Positions 16,633 to 25,969 of a DNA stretch of 64,000 nt are shown piece after piece. The stretch covers positions 27,142 through 91,141 of the forward strand of contig LUYE01000006.1 of assembly GCA_001602645.1 (NCBI GenBank), written 5' to 3'. This DNA comes from Methanosarcinales archaeon Methan_01 (GTDB taxonomy: Archaea > Halobacteriota > Methanosarcinia > Methanotrichales > Methanotrichaceae). Below the pieces are notes generated by a model. The model did not search any database and had not been told where the DNA came from. It saw nothing but the letters and a program-made list of their open reading frames with translations. How positions within the stretch are numbered: the first letter of the stretch is position 1; each line of letters opens with the position of its first letter. Both the position numbers and the translations under genes were made by a program.

Positions 16633-17910
16633 TTATCCCTCCATACCCGCCACCACCTCTTGGAGGTAGGCCGACTCCGTCCTCACCGTCTCGACGCCAG
16701 CCTCGGCGAGGGCGTAGCCGGGACCCTTCCCCTCCAGGCTCTCGCCGCCGACGACGACGTCGGGCTTGTGAGATAAGAGAAAGCCGGCGACCTTCAGACC
16801 CTTCCCCTTCTCCAGGTCCTTGTAGGGGTTGGCGAGAATCGTCTGTCCCTCGACCTTTCGCTCTTTGAGGTTTAGGTCGACGAGGGCGAAGTAAGGCGAC
16901 TCCCCGAAGTGGCGGCTCACCTTTCCTTCCAGATCCGCCAGGGCGACGGCGTACCGGAGATGGGTTTTAGGCCTCGGCTCGCCATGGATCAGGACCCGGT
17001 CGACGTTGGGGACCGCCTCTCTGATATCCCGCTCGATCCTCTGGCTCGCCTGATGGGCCCGGGCGAGGTCGGTGACCCTGAAGGCGACCTTCGCCTCGAC
17101 GAAGAGGTAGCGGCCCGAGTTTCTCCCCAAAACCTCCTCGACGGTCGAGACCTCGGGTTGGGCCTCGATCGCCGCCTCGATCTTCCTCAGAGTAGCCGAG
17201 TCGATGGATGCATCCAGAAGGACCCTCATCCCCGAGACGAGGATCTCCCATCCTGCCCGGAGGATGAGGACGGCTATGATCGCCGCTGCCACCCTGTCCA
17301 GAGGCAGGCCAACGAGCTCTCCCGCCAGGCCGGCGAAGACGACCAATTCGGTCAGAACGTCGGCCCGGAACTGCCGGCCGTCGGCGACGAGGCTCGGGGA
17401 GGCGTACATTTCGCCGACCCGCATCTCGTAGGTCCCGAATATGAGGGGTATGGGGACGATCGCCGCCACCGCCACCAGGACCCAGCCGCCGTAGGCGGCG
17501 CTGGCGGCGGTGCCGATCGCCGCCTCCCGGCCGATCTCGTAGGCGGTGAAGAAGAGGAGGAGGGAGATGATCACAGCGACGAGGTTTTCGACCTTATAGA
17601 GGCCGTAGGGGAAGCTCCTGCTCTTCCTCCCTGAGATGAAGATCCCGAGGATCAGGGCCGTTGAGCCGAAGACGTCAACGGCGGAGTGGACGGCGTCGGC
17701 TCGGAGGGCGAGGCTTCCGGATATCTCCGACAGGAGGAGCTTGATCCCGACGAGGGACAGGTTCACCAGGAGCGAGAGGAGGGCAACCCTCGATACGGGG
17801 TCCATCCCATCCCGCTCCTCCCGAGAATCTCTGGCGGCACCGCCAGATCGGTCCATCGGTCTTGATGTCAGAGCTCCCGGATCCCTGCCGCCCTCGCTCC
17901 TGTTGAACAT
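16633..17910 (-). CDS. Cation diffusion facilitator fused to a NifX-like domain
   Basis: 425 residues, or 390 from the likely start at MDPVSRVALLSLLVN. Residues about 36-240 are a cation diffusion facilitator with six helices: helix 2 carries the metal site ADAVHSAVD (HxxxD) and helix 5 carries ADGRQFRAD, where the usual histidine is glutamine. Residues about 245-325 are the cytosolic ferredoxin-like dimer domain. Residues about 328-425 are a NifX/dinitrogenase-cofactor domain with KVSRHFGESPYFALVDL. CDF proteins export divalent cations; the added domain may sense or deliver metal. The altered helix-5 ligand may change metal choice. Monocistronic, minus strand. Confidence 0.88.
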   Translation of the reverse strand: MFNRSEGGRDPGALTSRPMDRSGGAARDSREERDGMDPVSRVALLSLLVNLSLVGIKLLLSEISGSLALRADAVHSAVDVFGSTALILGIFISGRKSRSFPYGLYKVENLVAVIISLLLFFTAYEIGREAAIGTAASAAYGGWVLVAVAAIVPIPLIFGTYEMRVGEMYASPSLVADGRQFRADVLTELVVFAGLAGELVGLPLDRVAAAIIAVLILRAGWEILVSGMRVLLDASIDSATLRKIEAAIEAQPEVSTVEEVLGRNSGRYLFVEAKVAFRVTDLARAHQASQRIERDIREAVPNVDRVLIHGEPRPKTHLRYAVALADLEGKVSRHFGESPYFALVDLNLKERKVEGQTILANPYKDLEKGKGLKVAGFLLSHKPDVVVGGESLEGKGPGYALAEAGVETVRTESAYLQEVVAGMEG

Positions 17911-18017
17911 GTCGAACTTCCTTTCAAACTCACCATCTGCCTTCTGAAACGGACCGACTCCCTTGACCGATCATAAGATAAGCACCCTTGGAGCTATTTT
18001 GAGACTTCTCCTATAGA

Positions 18018-18659
18018 TCAATTTCCCGAGATCTCCACGACCCTTCCCGCCCCGGCCTTCAGGCATTTTTCTGGATATCTCCTCACGATCTCGGATTGGC
18101 GAACGGTGCAGTGGGCGGAGCAGATGAGTTCGAGATCTGCGAGCCGATCGAGGTCCGAGAACCCGTGAAAGCCGCCGATGAGGCCTCCAACTTTCCCGAA
18201 TCTGGAGGCGACCTCGAGGATCTCTCCGACGCCGGGATGGGCGCAGCCGGAGATCACCACAAGGCCGATCTCAGAATCGAAGGCCATCGACTGCTCTATC
18301 CCCGCAAGCTCTCCGGTGGAGTATATGCCGGGGTGGATCTCCGTCGGAGCTTCTACTCTCAGAACCCCGACATTTCGGAGGGCCGGGGCTGATCGGGGTA
18401 TCGCCACCCTGACGGGATTGATCCTGAGAAGATCGGATAGCCCTCCGACGTGATCTGAATGAGGATGAGATATGAAGACCTCCTCGATGGATCTGGGGTC
18501 GATCTCCAGCGCTCTCATGTTGCTGAGAAGGACGTCGCCTCTTGCGCCGGCATCGAAGAGGATCCGCCTCCCCCTAGCCTCGACGAGGGCGGAGAAGCCC
18601 CAGTCGGCCACGAGATCCTCCCGAATTGAGATGTTGTCATAGGTTATAGTGACCCTCAT
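18018..18659 (-). CDS. Metallo-beta-lactamase-fold hydrolase (COG1237 type)
   Basis: 213 residues from the ATG at 18659; an ATG ten codons upstream is possible, but family members begin near MRVTITYDN. The metal ligands are visible: FISHPHSDHVGG (HxHxDH), CAHPG near residue 145, and the final histidine in ICSAHCTV. Proteins of this group are annotated as dihydropterin-aminobenzene-phosphate synthases of methanopterin synthesis, but the evidence for that reaction is weak for most members. Cytosolic and monocistronic. A phosphoesterase or lactonase activity is an alternative. Confidence 0.82.
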   Translation of the reverse strand: MRVTITYDNISIREDLVADWGFSALVEARGRRILFDAGARGDVLLSNMRALEIDPRSIEEVFISHPHSDHVGGLSDLLRINPVRVAIPRSAPALRNVGVLRVEAPTEIHPGIYSTGELAGIEQSMAFDSEIGLVVISGCAHPGVGEILEVASRFGKVGGLIGGFHGFSDLDRLADLELICSAHCTVRQSEIVRRYPEKCLKAGAGRVVEISGN

Positions 18660-18790
18660 GACTGAGTCCACATCAAGATCTTCATTCAAATTACTTCGTA
18701 TTCCAGAAGGATGCCGTAAGACCTCTCCCCCGGAGACCTCGCCGCCACTGCGGCCTCGCCTTCGGATAGAACCGCCTCCCCCCTGAAAGT

Positions 18791-19480
18791 TTATCCATTC
18801 CTTGTCAGGGGAGTCCGGGCACTGTCGGAGATCACCGCTGCATCCTCAGCTCCCGGGACGGAGATCTCGAACAGGGTGGCGGTCAGGGCAACGAGCCTTC
18901 CATCGCGAGGGAGGAGGATGGGGGCGCCAACCTCGGCTAACGACCCCATCGTCCTCGGGCAAGTTGCGTTTTCGATCCCATCGTCTGCCACCACCATGGG
19001 CTCGATGGCAGAGGTGTATTCGCCAGCCCCGCCCCCCCACGTCGAGTCGACGAGGCTCCAGATCCCGCCGATCCTGACGGCGTTTTAGGCGTGGTTGCTG
19101 GTGGGGGGTATCACCGAGCCGACGGCGTAGCCGTACCCCTTCCCATAGCCCAGGATCACCTCCGCCTCCTGGCCGGATAGCTGGCAGAGCCTCTCGAGGA
19201 GAGCGCTGTACTCGCTTGCAGACCCCTCTTCTATCCTCTAAAACCTCCTCCGGCTTTCCGGCCCCCGTCCGGGCAGCCACAAGCCTCCATCCCCAACCTC
19301 GACATCGAAAGCCCCGTTGTTGAAGAGCTCCACCCACTCCCGCCCCTCGTCGGAGCCGAGGAGGTTCGTCTCCACCCTGGCGATGGCGACTGCCGGAGGC
19401 GAAGGTTCGGCCAGGGGGAGGCTACTGCAGAAGAGAGGGACAGGAGGAGAAACGCCGCGAGGAAGCCGGCCCCTCCTCAA
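18791..19480 (-). pseudogene. Decayed lamin-tail / transglutaminase-like protein gene
   Basis: Read on the minus strand, three frames carry pieces of one gene in order. 19480-19238: a signal-like start and the beginning of a lamin-tail domain (GREWVELFNNGAFDVEVGDG). About 19280-19220: PEEVLEDRRGVC, the cysteine motif of transglutaminase-like domains. After a frameshift: a segment with QEAEVILGYGKGYGYAVGS, then NHA, then a TAA exactly where tryptophan is expected (NHAW), then IWSLVDSTWGG with the catalytic aspartate, ending at 18791. All three catalytic residues survive but on broken frames. Transglutaminase-like domains of this kind act as peptidases or cross-linkers outside the cell. Clear pseudogene unless the assembly contains errors. 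Confidence 0.85.
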
Positions 19481-19499
19481 TCCCTATATCCAAGAGCGG

Positions 19500-20573
19500 T
19501 CAAGCATCCCCGACCCTCTCCACCCTGATCGTATCGAGGAGCATCTCCGTCGCATTCCACAAAAAGCTCGACTCGATCTCGCACCTGGTCCTCGCCAGGA
19601 GCACTCCCTCCTCGGTTTCGACCTGGCCGGGCCAGAAGATCGCCACGAAGAGGATCTGGTGGTCCTCGTCCTCCCCGACGCCCAGGACGCCGACCTCGTC
19701 CCCGACCGTCCTCGCCGACCCGTTGTTCTTGGTGTACCCCCTCCCCTGGAGGTGAGCCTCGGCGAGGAGCCGCTCCGTCTCCAGGTTCGCCATCCTGTAG
19801 TCGTCGTAGCCGTCTATCTCGATCGTCGCCCCCCGCTGCCCTCCGGCGAGGATGACCCTGTACCTCTCCACCCCCGCCTCAGGATCGCCGGCCTCGGGGC
19901 CCTCCTGGAAGACCGTGTAGTCCAGATCCCCGAGGTCGAAGTAGACCAGATAGGGGCCGACGGCCACCGTCTCCACCGTCGAGGCCATTTTTGCCTCCAC
20001 CCTCTCCTCGACATGGATCGAGTCGAGGAGCTCCTTCGTCGCTTCCCAGGGAAGGCTGGAGGAGATGACGCAGGAGGTCTCTCCCATGTAATCGCCGGGG
20101 GCCAGGTGCCTGTCGAGCCAGTAGGCTGCCTGATATACCTCACCCCCCTCGGCCAACGAGAAGGTCGTCAGATAACCCGTGTGCCGGTCGACCAGCCTCG
20201 CCTCCGTCTCCACCCCCATGACGCCGACCCCCCATGGGCTCTTCTTGCTGAGGGCCCTGGTGACCCCATCCCCCGCCGGGACGGGGCTCTGATGCTCCGT
20301 CAATCTGATAGAAGCCCGCCCTTCGACGCAGTCCAAGGATATCGATCGTTCGGCATAATCGATCCCCGTAGGGGTCCTACCCTGGACCGGCTCCGCCTCC
20401 ATGCGGGCGCAGTCTAACGTGGAGGGGAGGTTGAAGGTGACCCGAAAGGCTCCGAGGTCGAAGGCCTCCTCTGCTGAATACGCGGCCTGGGCGGCGAGGA
20501 GGGCCGCCAGGAAGACAAGAAATAATCTCTTTATCAATATGGTGACGCCCCCCAGAAGGGTGCTTTCGTCCAT
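19500..20573 (-). CDS. Secreted two-domain protein, Methanothrix-type family
   Basis: 357 residues. A signal peptide (LIKRLFLVFLAALLAAQAAYS) is followed by two homologous domains of about 150 residues. Domain 1 begins FDLGAFRVTFNLPS and ends LLDSIHVEE; domain 2 begins VGPYLVYFDLGDLDY and ends MLLDTIRVE. Each has a middle strand with an AAYWLDRH or AIFWPGQ motif and one cysteine pair region near the end (TSCVISSS, TRCEIESS). A single-domain relative is encoded at 31616. I do not recognise a family with known function. Probably cell-surface or periplasm-like. It lies 19 bases from the decayed gene at 18791-19480 on the same strand. Confidence 0.75.
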   Translation of the reverse strand: MDESTLLGGVTILIKRLFLVFLAALLAAQAAYSAEEAFDLGAFRVTFNLPSTLDCARMEAEPVQGRTPTGIDYAERSISLDCVEGRASIRLTEHQSPVPAGDGVTRALSKKSPWGVGVMGVETEARLVDRHTGYLTTFSLAEGGEVYQAAYWLDRHLAPGDYMGETSCVISSSLPWEATKELLDSIHVEERVEAKMASTVETVAVGPYLVYFDLGDLDYTVFQEGPEAGDPEAGVERYRVILAGGQRGATIEIDGYDDYRMANLETERLLAEAHLQGRGYTKNNGSARTVGDEVGVLGVGEDEDHQILFVAIFWPGQVETEEGVLLARTRCEIESSFLWNATEMLLDTIRVERVGDA

Positions 20574-20640
20574 GCCCTCAGACGTCCCCTTCGTTATTAA
20601 AGGCTCCGAGATCTTCCTATCCCGGCCAGAGATCAGGGGA

Positions 20641-21714
20641 TCATATCCTATGGCACTCTCCGTCCTCAGCTATCTTGACCGTCACCTTCGGCTTGGTGGC
20701 GAAACCCGCGGCCGCCCTCCAGTCCTCGTCGTCGGGGACGTGGTCGTAAAATCCCTTCCGAAAGTCGCCGAAGCCCGAGAGGTGGTTCAAGAGGACCAGA
20801 ACCTCCTCCTCCCCCGAGGTCCATCGGTCGATGAGGGACCTGTTCTCCTCCAGGCTCGCGTGATAATCTCCGGAGGCCTTGATGGTGTTCGTGTCGAGGA
20901 CTAGGCAGGCGGGGTCCCGGAGGTCCGGGCTCTCGATGACCCACTCCTCCATCGATTTGTAGTCCCCGGAGACGACGAAGTTCCTGAACCTCGGGCCGTC
21001 TCCGCCAGGACTGCCGACATAACCGAGGCTCAACCTGAATAGAAAGAGGCAGGACCCAGGGGCATGTTTCGAGTGATGGACCGGAAGGGCCTTGACCTCG
21101 AAGGGGAAGAACCCTCCGGTATGGGGAAGGCCGGACCTCTCTGGCGATGCTCCTTCGATCGCACCCCCGCTCCTCCGAGGGGCCCCCGCCAAACTCAAAC
21201 CATCTCTCTGGGACCCCTCGGGAGAGAGGGCGCCGTCAGGCCTTCGGACCCTCTGCCAGACGTCGTATCCCGAGAGGGGCCTCCAGGAGACGAGGCCGCC
21301 TAGGTAGCCGAACCTCGCCCTGGCGCCGTCCTCCGGGTGGTGGAGACAGTCCTCGGTCCCGATCACCGGCAGCGGACCGAAGAGCTTCAGAGCCCTCTCA
21401 AAATCCTTCACCCCCGCCCGAACCATCAGCCCCCTCATCCTGCTGTTGGCAAGCCTGTCTAGATCCGATAAGTGGTCGAAGTGGGAGTGGGTCAGGAATA
21501 CGAGGTCGGGAGGGCTGACCCCCGCCTCGATCATCCTCTCGACGGAGGGGGCGCCGACGTCGACGAGGATGTGGGCGCCGGCAGCGCCTCCGGCCGCTCC
21601 ATCGGGGATCACGATCGAGGTCGCCGTATGCCCCCTCCGCCGTCGATTCGGCCCAACCCCCAGCTCCCGGCCGAAGGGCCCTCCCGTCCCCCAGGTCCAG
21701 ACCTCGATCTTCAA
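20641..21714 (-). CDS. Metallo-beta-lactamase-fold hydrolase, ribonuclease Z-like
   Basis: 357 residues starting at TTG after GAGGTGGTGGC, a very good ribosome binding site. The metallo-hydrolase signature is FLTHSHFDHLSDLDRL near residue 76, with later ligands in LPVHHSKHAPGS, NFVVSGDYKS and LLNHLSGFGD. A non-conserved proline/glycine-rich insert lies near residues 160-205. This resembles the ribonuclease Z/arylsulfatase-like MBL group, but no RNA-binding arm can be recognised, so the substrate is open. Cytosolic. The 5' end is close to the start of the plus-strand gene at about 21.85 kb. Confidence 0.8.
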   Translation of the reverse strand: MKIEVWTWGTGGPFGRELGVGPNRRRRGHTATSIVIPDGAAGGAAGAHILVDVGAPSVERMIEAGVSPPDLVFLTHSHFDHLSDLDRLANSRMRGLMVRAGVKDFERALKLFGPLPVIGTEDCLHHPEDGARARFGYLGGLVSWRPLSGYDVWQRVRRPDGALSPEGSQRDGLSLAGAPRRSGGAIEGASPERSGLPHTGGFFPFEVKALPVHHSKHAPGSCLFLFRLSLGYVGSPGGDGPRFRNFVVSGDYKSMEEWVIESPDLRDPACLVLDTNTIKASGDYHASLEENRSLIDRWTSGEEEVLVLLNHLSGFGDFRKGFYDHVPDDEDWRAAAGFATKPKVTVKIAEDGECHRI

Positions 21715-21846
21715 GCCACCACCTCAGATCCACCATCTGACGTTCTATTCCCCTCTTCTCCTCCGGCCAGGATTTTGGGGTTCGCCCCTCACCATCTGGG
21801 TTTGAGGGATTTAAGCCATCCGGACTGGGATCTTCAAACGACACAT

Positions 21847-22584
21847 ATTTCAATCAATAAGCAAAGAAGAGGACCAAGGAACGATTGTGGGGCGAGAGGG
21901 ACGAAGGGGGCGACTTTTAGAGCGATCCTCCTCATCGCAGTCCTGGCGATGGGCGGGGCTGCCGGGAGCCCGGCGATCCCCGAGCCAGCCCAGAGCGAGG
22001 ACTTCTACAACAGGGTCAGGGCATCGGGAACCGGCTACTTCGAGGTGGGCACCTCCGTCGTCGACAGGAGGATGGGGCTGGAGTACTACACCTATGTCAG
22101 CGGAGATGGCCAGCTGGAGATGGATCAGAAGAGCGCCGTCTCCAACCGGGCCGGAGACGTCCAGGGAAATCTGAACGGCACCTCCGTCCCCCTCAACCTC
22201 CTCGAGGAGGTAAAGATGAGCTACTCCGGCAAGACCCCCATGGTGGGGATGAAGCAGATCCACTCCAAGGCCTTCTACGGCGGCATCGGCGCCGAGGTCC
22301 AGGAGCGCTTCGAGGTGACAGAGATGGAGCGGATCCAGAAGACCTACTTCGCCTCCACAGACCCCGGTTCCCAGGCCTCAAACCCCTCTGAGGCCGCGGA
22401 CCTGAGGGAGAGAAGCCCCGCCCACCTGGTGGGGATGGACCTTGCGACGAGCTTCAACGGCACCTGGCAGAGCGACTACCGGTGGCACAAGATCTTCTAC
22501 AAGGACATGATGGGCCACGAGACCTTCTCCGGCGTCTTCGACGTCGAGAAGACCCTGAAATTCTCCGAGGGCCCAGCCTTTTAG
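21847..22584 (+). CDS. Secreted protein without a canonical start codon
   Basis: The open frame clearly encodes an exported protein: a hydrophobic signal (ATFRAILLIAVLAMGGAAG) then about 200 residues containing ASGTGYFEVGTSVVDRR, SKAFYGGIGAEVQERFEV and HETFSGVFDVEKTLKF, a layout shared with other secreted proteins in the window. There is no in-frame ATG, GTG or TTG between the TATA-like TTTAAG at 21810 and the signal peptide; ATT at 21847 is the nearest near-cognate candidate, and an open frame continues far upstream over the opposite gene. Either a rare start codon is used or the N-terminus has been damaged. A T-rich terminator follows. Confidence 0.65.
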   Translation: MSINKQRRGPRNDCGARGTKGATFRAILLIAVLAMGGAAGSPAIPEPAQSEDFYNRVRASGTGYFEVGTSVVDRRMGLEYYTYVSGDGQLEMDQKSAVSNRAGDVQGNLNGTSVPLNLLEEVKMSYSGKTPMVGMKQIHSKAFYGGIGAEVQERFEVTEMERIQKTYFASTDPGSQASNPSEAADLRERSPAHLVGMDLATSFNGTWQSDYRWHKIFYKDMMGHETFSGVFDVEKTLKFSEGPAF

Positions 22585-22608
22585 GGGACCCCATCCCTGG
22601 GTTTTTTT
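22572..22608 (+). terminator. Terminator after the secreted-protein gene
   Basis: CCCAG (22572-22576) can pair with CTGGG (22597-22601), with GGGG/CCCC pairing inside, followed at once by seven T residues. The stem overlaps the last codons of the gene. Confidence 0.7.
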
Positions 22609-22751
22609 CCCTGCCGGGCGAGGTTGATCCGGGGCGTGGGAGCCGTTTGGTTGGATGCAAAAACTTGGAGAGGATGATGGCCATCCTCGCCCGTTCGGCT
22701 TAAATCCCGACGGGCCATGGAGATCATCGAAGAGAATTTGGAGGGATCCCT

Positions 22752-23144
22752 TTGCTTGAGATAAAGACGGAAGAGCCGGTTCAGGTGATAGACATAACCC
22801 GCCAGGTGAACGACGCCGTCAGGGAGAGCGGCGTCGCCGAGGGGATCTGCCTCGTCTACACCCTCCACACCACCACCGGGATCATCATCAACGAGGCCGA
22901 GAGCGGCCTCGTCGCCGACCTCCTCCGGAGGCTCGCGTCCCTCGCCCCTCCGAGGGACGGGTACCTCCACGATAGGATCGACGATAACGCCCACGCCCAC
23001 CTCCAGGCCGTCCTCTTGGGAAACAGTCGGACGATACCCGTCGAGGAAGGGTGTCTAGCGCTGGGGACGTGGCAGCGGGTCCTCTTCGTCGAGCTGGACG
23101 GCCCCCGGCGGAGGAGCGTCCTCATCAAGGTCCTCCCCGGGTAG
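22752..23144 (+). CDS. yjbQ: YjbQ family protein (UPF0047)
   Basis: 130 residues, the normal length of the YjbQ/UPF0047 family. Conserved parts: VYTLHTTTGIIINEAESGL (residues 36-54), DNAHAHLQAVLLGNS with the two histidines that form the anion or metal pocket, and LALGTWQRVLFVELDGPR. Bacterial members show weak thiamine-phosphate synthase activity, but the true role is not settled. TTG start with a GGAGGGATC ribosome binding site. It is convergent with the ilvE gene. No signal peptide. Confidence 0.88.
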   Translation: MLEIKTEEPVQVIDITRQVNDAVRESGVAEGICLVYTLHTTTGIIINEAESGLVADLLRRLASLAPPRDGYLHDRIDDNAHAHLQAVLLGNSRTIPVEEGCLALGTWQRVLFVELDGPRRRSVLIKVLPG

Positions 23145-23178
23145 TCCGGCCCCATATCTTTCGACGTCGGGTATGGGC

Positions 23179-24045
23179 TCAGATGGGGGTTCCCGTCGTC
23201 ATCGTCATCTCCTTGAACCCCTCGATCAGATCTTTTGTGACGGGGCCCGGCCTTCCGCCGCTTATCACCCTCCCGTCGATCTTGGTGACGGGGGCGACCT
23301 CCGCCGCCGTCCCGGTAACGAAGATCTCGTCGGCGGTGTAGAGGTCGAAGAGCCCGAGGTTAGCGTCCTTCACCTCGTACCCCTTAGCCAAGGCGACCTC
23401 GATGACGGCGAGCCTGGTGATCCCCTTCAGGTTGTTCGCGGTGTGGGGGGTCGAGATCTCGCCGTCCTTGACGACGAAGATGTTGTCGCCGCTCCCCTCG
23501 GAGACGTTCCCGGCGTCGTCGAGGAAGATCGCTTCGTTCCCGCCCTTGACGTTCGCCTCGATCTTGGCGAGGATGTTGTTGAGGTAGTTTAGGGACTTTA
23601 TGTTGGGGGGAAGCGCCGCCGGGGAGTTTCTCCTGACGGTGACGGTTATGGCGGTGAGCCCGACTTCGTAGAGGTCCCCGTACATGGCATCCCACTTCTG
23701 AGATATGATCATCACCGTCGGCTTTGCGCACTTCCTGGGGTCGAGCCCCAGGTCGCCGACGCCCCTCGTGACGAGGGGTCGGATGTAGGCATCCTTAAGG
23801 CCGTTCTTCCGGAGGGTCTCGAGGATCGCGGCCGCCATCTCCGCCTCTGTCATCGGTATCTCCAGCATGATCGCCTTGGCGGAGTCGTAGAGCCTCTTGA
23901 CGTGCTCCTCCAGCCTGAAAACCCTACCGTTGTAGGCCCTGATCCCCTCGAAGACCCCGTCGCCATACAGAAGGCCGTGATCGTAAACCGAGACCGCCGC
24001 CTCTTCAGCGGGGACGAACTTCCCATCCAGATAGATCCAGCTCAT
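23179..24045 (-). CDS. ilvE: Branched-chain amino acid aminotransferase
   Basis: 288 residues from the ATG at 24045, which has a GGTGGTGG ribosome binding site and an AATTTATCC TATA-like box upstream; longer forms are not supported. Fold-type IV PLP enzyme: the arginine-rich start segment [20 protein letters not shown], the lysine that binds PLP in [15 protein letters not shown], and [15 protein letters not shown] and [14 protein letters not shown] phosphate contacts near the end. It makes leucine, isoleucine and valine from their keto acids. Divergent from ribH. Confident. Confidence 0.93.
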   Translation of the reverse strand: MSWIYLDGKFVPAEEAAVSVYDHGLLYGDGVFEGIRAYNGRVFRLEEHVKRLYDSAKAIMLEIPMTEAEMAAAILETLRKNGLKDAYIRPLVTRGVGDLGLDPRKCAKPTVMIISQKWDAMYGDLYEVGLTAITVTVRRNSPAALPPNIKSLNYLNNILAKIEANVKGGNEAIFLDDAGNVSEGSGDNIFVVKDGEISTPHTANNLKGITRLAVIEVALAKGYEVKDANLGLFDLYTADEIFVTGTAAEVAPVTKIDGRVISGGRPGPVTKDLIEGFKEMTMTTGTPI

Positions 24046-24181
24046 AAGCCATCCACCACCCCGGATAAATTGGCCTGGGATAAATGGGTTTTGACCGTAC
24101 TGGCCAAGACCGATCGATGGGTTTATTACCGCAAAATGCGCCCGGCTAAAGAAGCAGCCTCCCATCGGCGGTGTTGGATCT

Positions 24182-24592
24182 ATGATAAAACTTGGTTTTG
24201 TGGTCGCAGAGTTCAACCGGGATATAACATATCAGATGGAGATCCTAGGAAGAGAACATGCTGAATTTTTGGGCGCAGAGGTCGTAGCCACCCTCCACGT
24301 TCCGGGGGTCTACGACATGCCCCTAGCCGTGAAGAAGCTGGCGGGGAAGGAGGAGGTCGACGCGGTGGTGACGATCGGCTGCGTCATCCAGGGGGAGACG
24401 GGCCACGACGAGATCGTCGCCCAACAGGCCTCCCGGAAGATCATGGACCTCGCCCTGGAGTTCGACAAGCCCGTGACCTTGGGGATATCCGGCCCCAAGA
24501 TGTCCAGGATGGACGCCCACAGCCGGATAGACTACTCCAAGCGCGCCGTGGAGGCCGCGGTCAAGATGGTCAAACGGCTGAAGGGTGATTGA
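24182..24592 (+). CDS. ribH: 6,7-Dimethyl-8-ribityllumazine synthase
   Basis: 136 residues, matching archaeal lumazine synthases. The substrate-binding pieces are visible: [12 protein letters not shown] at the N-terminus, [14 protein letters not shown], and [16 protein letters not shown] with the catalytic histidine. It catalyses the penultimate riboflavin step, condensing ribityl-aminouracil with dihydroxybutanone phosphate, in cytosolic shells; riboflavin also feeds F420 and FAD. A TATA-like GTTTATTACC sits about 60 bases upstream. Its stop overlaps the TTG start of the next aminotransferase gene by four bases, so they are co-translated. Confidence 0.95.
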   Translation: MIKLGFVVAEFNRDITYQMEILGREHAEFLGAEVVATLHVPGVYDMPLAVKKLAGKEEVDAVVTIGCVIQGETGHDEIVAQQASRKIMDLALEFDKPVTLGISGPKMSRMDAHSRIDYSKRAVEAAVKMVKRLKGD

Positions 24593-25731
24593 ATTTGGTA
24601 TCCGAGAGACTCGCCTCGATCCCCGAGTCGACGACGATGAAGATCTCGGCGATGGCGAAGAGGCTGAACGCCGCCGGCCTCGACGTCATCGACCTGGGGG
24701 TGGGGGAGCCCGACTTCGACACCCCCAAGAACATCTGCGACGCCGCCGTCAGCTCCATCCAGAGGGGGGATACCCACTACCTCCCCACCAGCGGGATCCC
24801 GGAGCTCCGGGCGGCGATCGCCGAGAAGCTCCGCCGCGAGAACGGGATCGAGGTCTCCCCGGACCTGGTATCCGTCGTCCCGGGGGCGAAGATGGCGATC
24901 TTCGCGGCGATGCAGGCCCTCCTCGACGAGGGCGACGAGGGCGTCCTCATCGGCCCCTCCTGGGTCAGCTACGAGCCATGCATCAGCTTCGCCGGCGGCA
25001 GAGTGCGATGGGCCGAGGTGGACGAGGAGTTCGAGCCGATCTCCCTCGCCGACTCCATAACCCCCAAGACGAAGATGATCCTGGTCAACTCCCCCTCCAA
25101 CCCCACCGGCGCCGTCTTCGATAGGTCGATCCTCGAGGAGATCCGGGACCTGGCCGTCGACCACGACCTCTTGGTCCTCTCGGACGAGATCTACGAGAAG
25201 ATCATCTACGGCCAGGATCACCTCAGCATAGGCTCCTTCTCCGGGATGGAGGAGAGGACCGTCACCGTCAACGGCTTCTCCAAGTGCTACGCCATGACCG
25301 GCTGGCGTTTGGGATACCTGGCCGGCCCCCAGGAGGTGATGAAGTGGGTGAACAGGATCCTCTCCCACTCCGTCTCCCACGCCACCACCTTCGTCCAGTG
25401 GGCGGGGGTCGAGGCCCTCAAGGGCCCCCAGGATAGCATCAACGCCATGGTGGCGGAGTTTCAGGCCCGGCGGGACCTCCTGGTGGCGGGGCTTGCGGAG
25501 ATCGGGATCCGATGCCCGCTGCCCGGCGGCGCCTTCTACGTATTTCCGGACGTCTCGGAGTTCGGGGGCGGCGACGAGTTCACCGAGAGGATCCTCTCCG
25601 AGGCGATGGTCGCCGCGACGCCCGGCTCCGCCTTCGGACCGGGCGGCGCGGGTCACGTCCGGATCTCCTACGCCGCCTCGCGGGAGAGGCTCGCCGAGGC
25701 TCTGGCGAGGATAGAGAAGATGCTAGGGTGA
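24589..25731 (+). CDS. PLP aminotransferase class I (aspartate/aromatic type)
   Basis: 380 residues, fold-type I. PLP lysine lies in NGFSKCYAMTGWRLGY (near residue 228), the asparagine/tyrosine contacts in NSPSNPTGAV and SDEIYEKI, and an arginine in GHVRISYAAS near the end. It belongs to the archaeal aspartate aminotransferase-like class, probably acting on aspartate or aromatic keto acids; substrate cannot be fixed from sequence. TTG start overlapping the ribH stop. A GC hairpin at 25792 follows. Confidence 0.88.
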   Translation: MNLVSERLASIPESTTMKISAMAKRLNAAGLDVIDLGVGEPDFDTPKNICDAAVSSIQRGDTHYLPTSGIPELRAAIAEKLRRENGIEVSPDLVSVVPGAKMAIFAAMQALLDEGDEGVLIGPSWVSYEPCISFAGGRVRWAEVDEEFEPISLADSITPKTKMILVNSPSNPTGAVFDRSILEEIRDLAVDHDLLVLSDEIYEKIIYGQDHLSIGSFSGMEERTVTVNGFSKCYAMTGWRLGYLAGPQEVMKWVNRILSHSVSHATTFVQWAGVEALKGPQDSINAMVAEFQARRDLLVAGLAEIGIRCPLPGGAFYVFPDVSEFGGGDEFTERILSEAMVAATPGSAFGPGGAGHVRISYAASRERLAEALARIEKMLG

Positions 25732-25791
25732 AATGCGAAAAGTCCAAAGCCGGGGGGTCTTTCTCCGGTGCAAATACCCGGTAACCGTTGG

Positions 25792-25813
25792 TGCGGGGGA
25801 ACTCACCCCCGCA
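25792..25813 (+). terminator. GC hairpin after the aminotransferase gene
   Basis: Stem TGCGGGGG/CCCCCGCA with loop AACTCA, same stem sequence as the terminator at 15516. No T run follows. It sits 60 bases after the stop; the rest of 25732-25969 shows no gene. Confidence 0.6.
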
Positions 25814-25969
25814 TGCGAGAACTATCTACTCGTCTATGCCGGGGAACTAGAAAAGAACCTAAGCTGGTTAGCTCATGTGAGGAACGCTTAAGAATAAGAT
25901 AGAGGAAGACGACTTTCAATATAGAGTGATGTATCAAGATGCCAATTGAGGAAAATTTGAGGGCAACTG

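Noticed and set aside
19317..20417. A 366-codon plus-strand frame
   Set aside because: Antisense to the two-domain secreted protein, which has a signal peptide and a paralogue at 31616.
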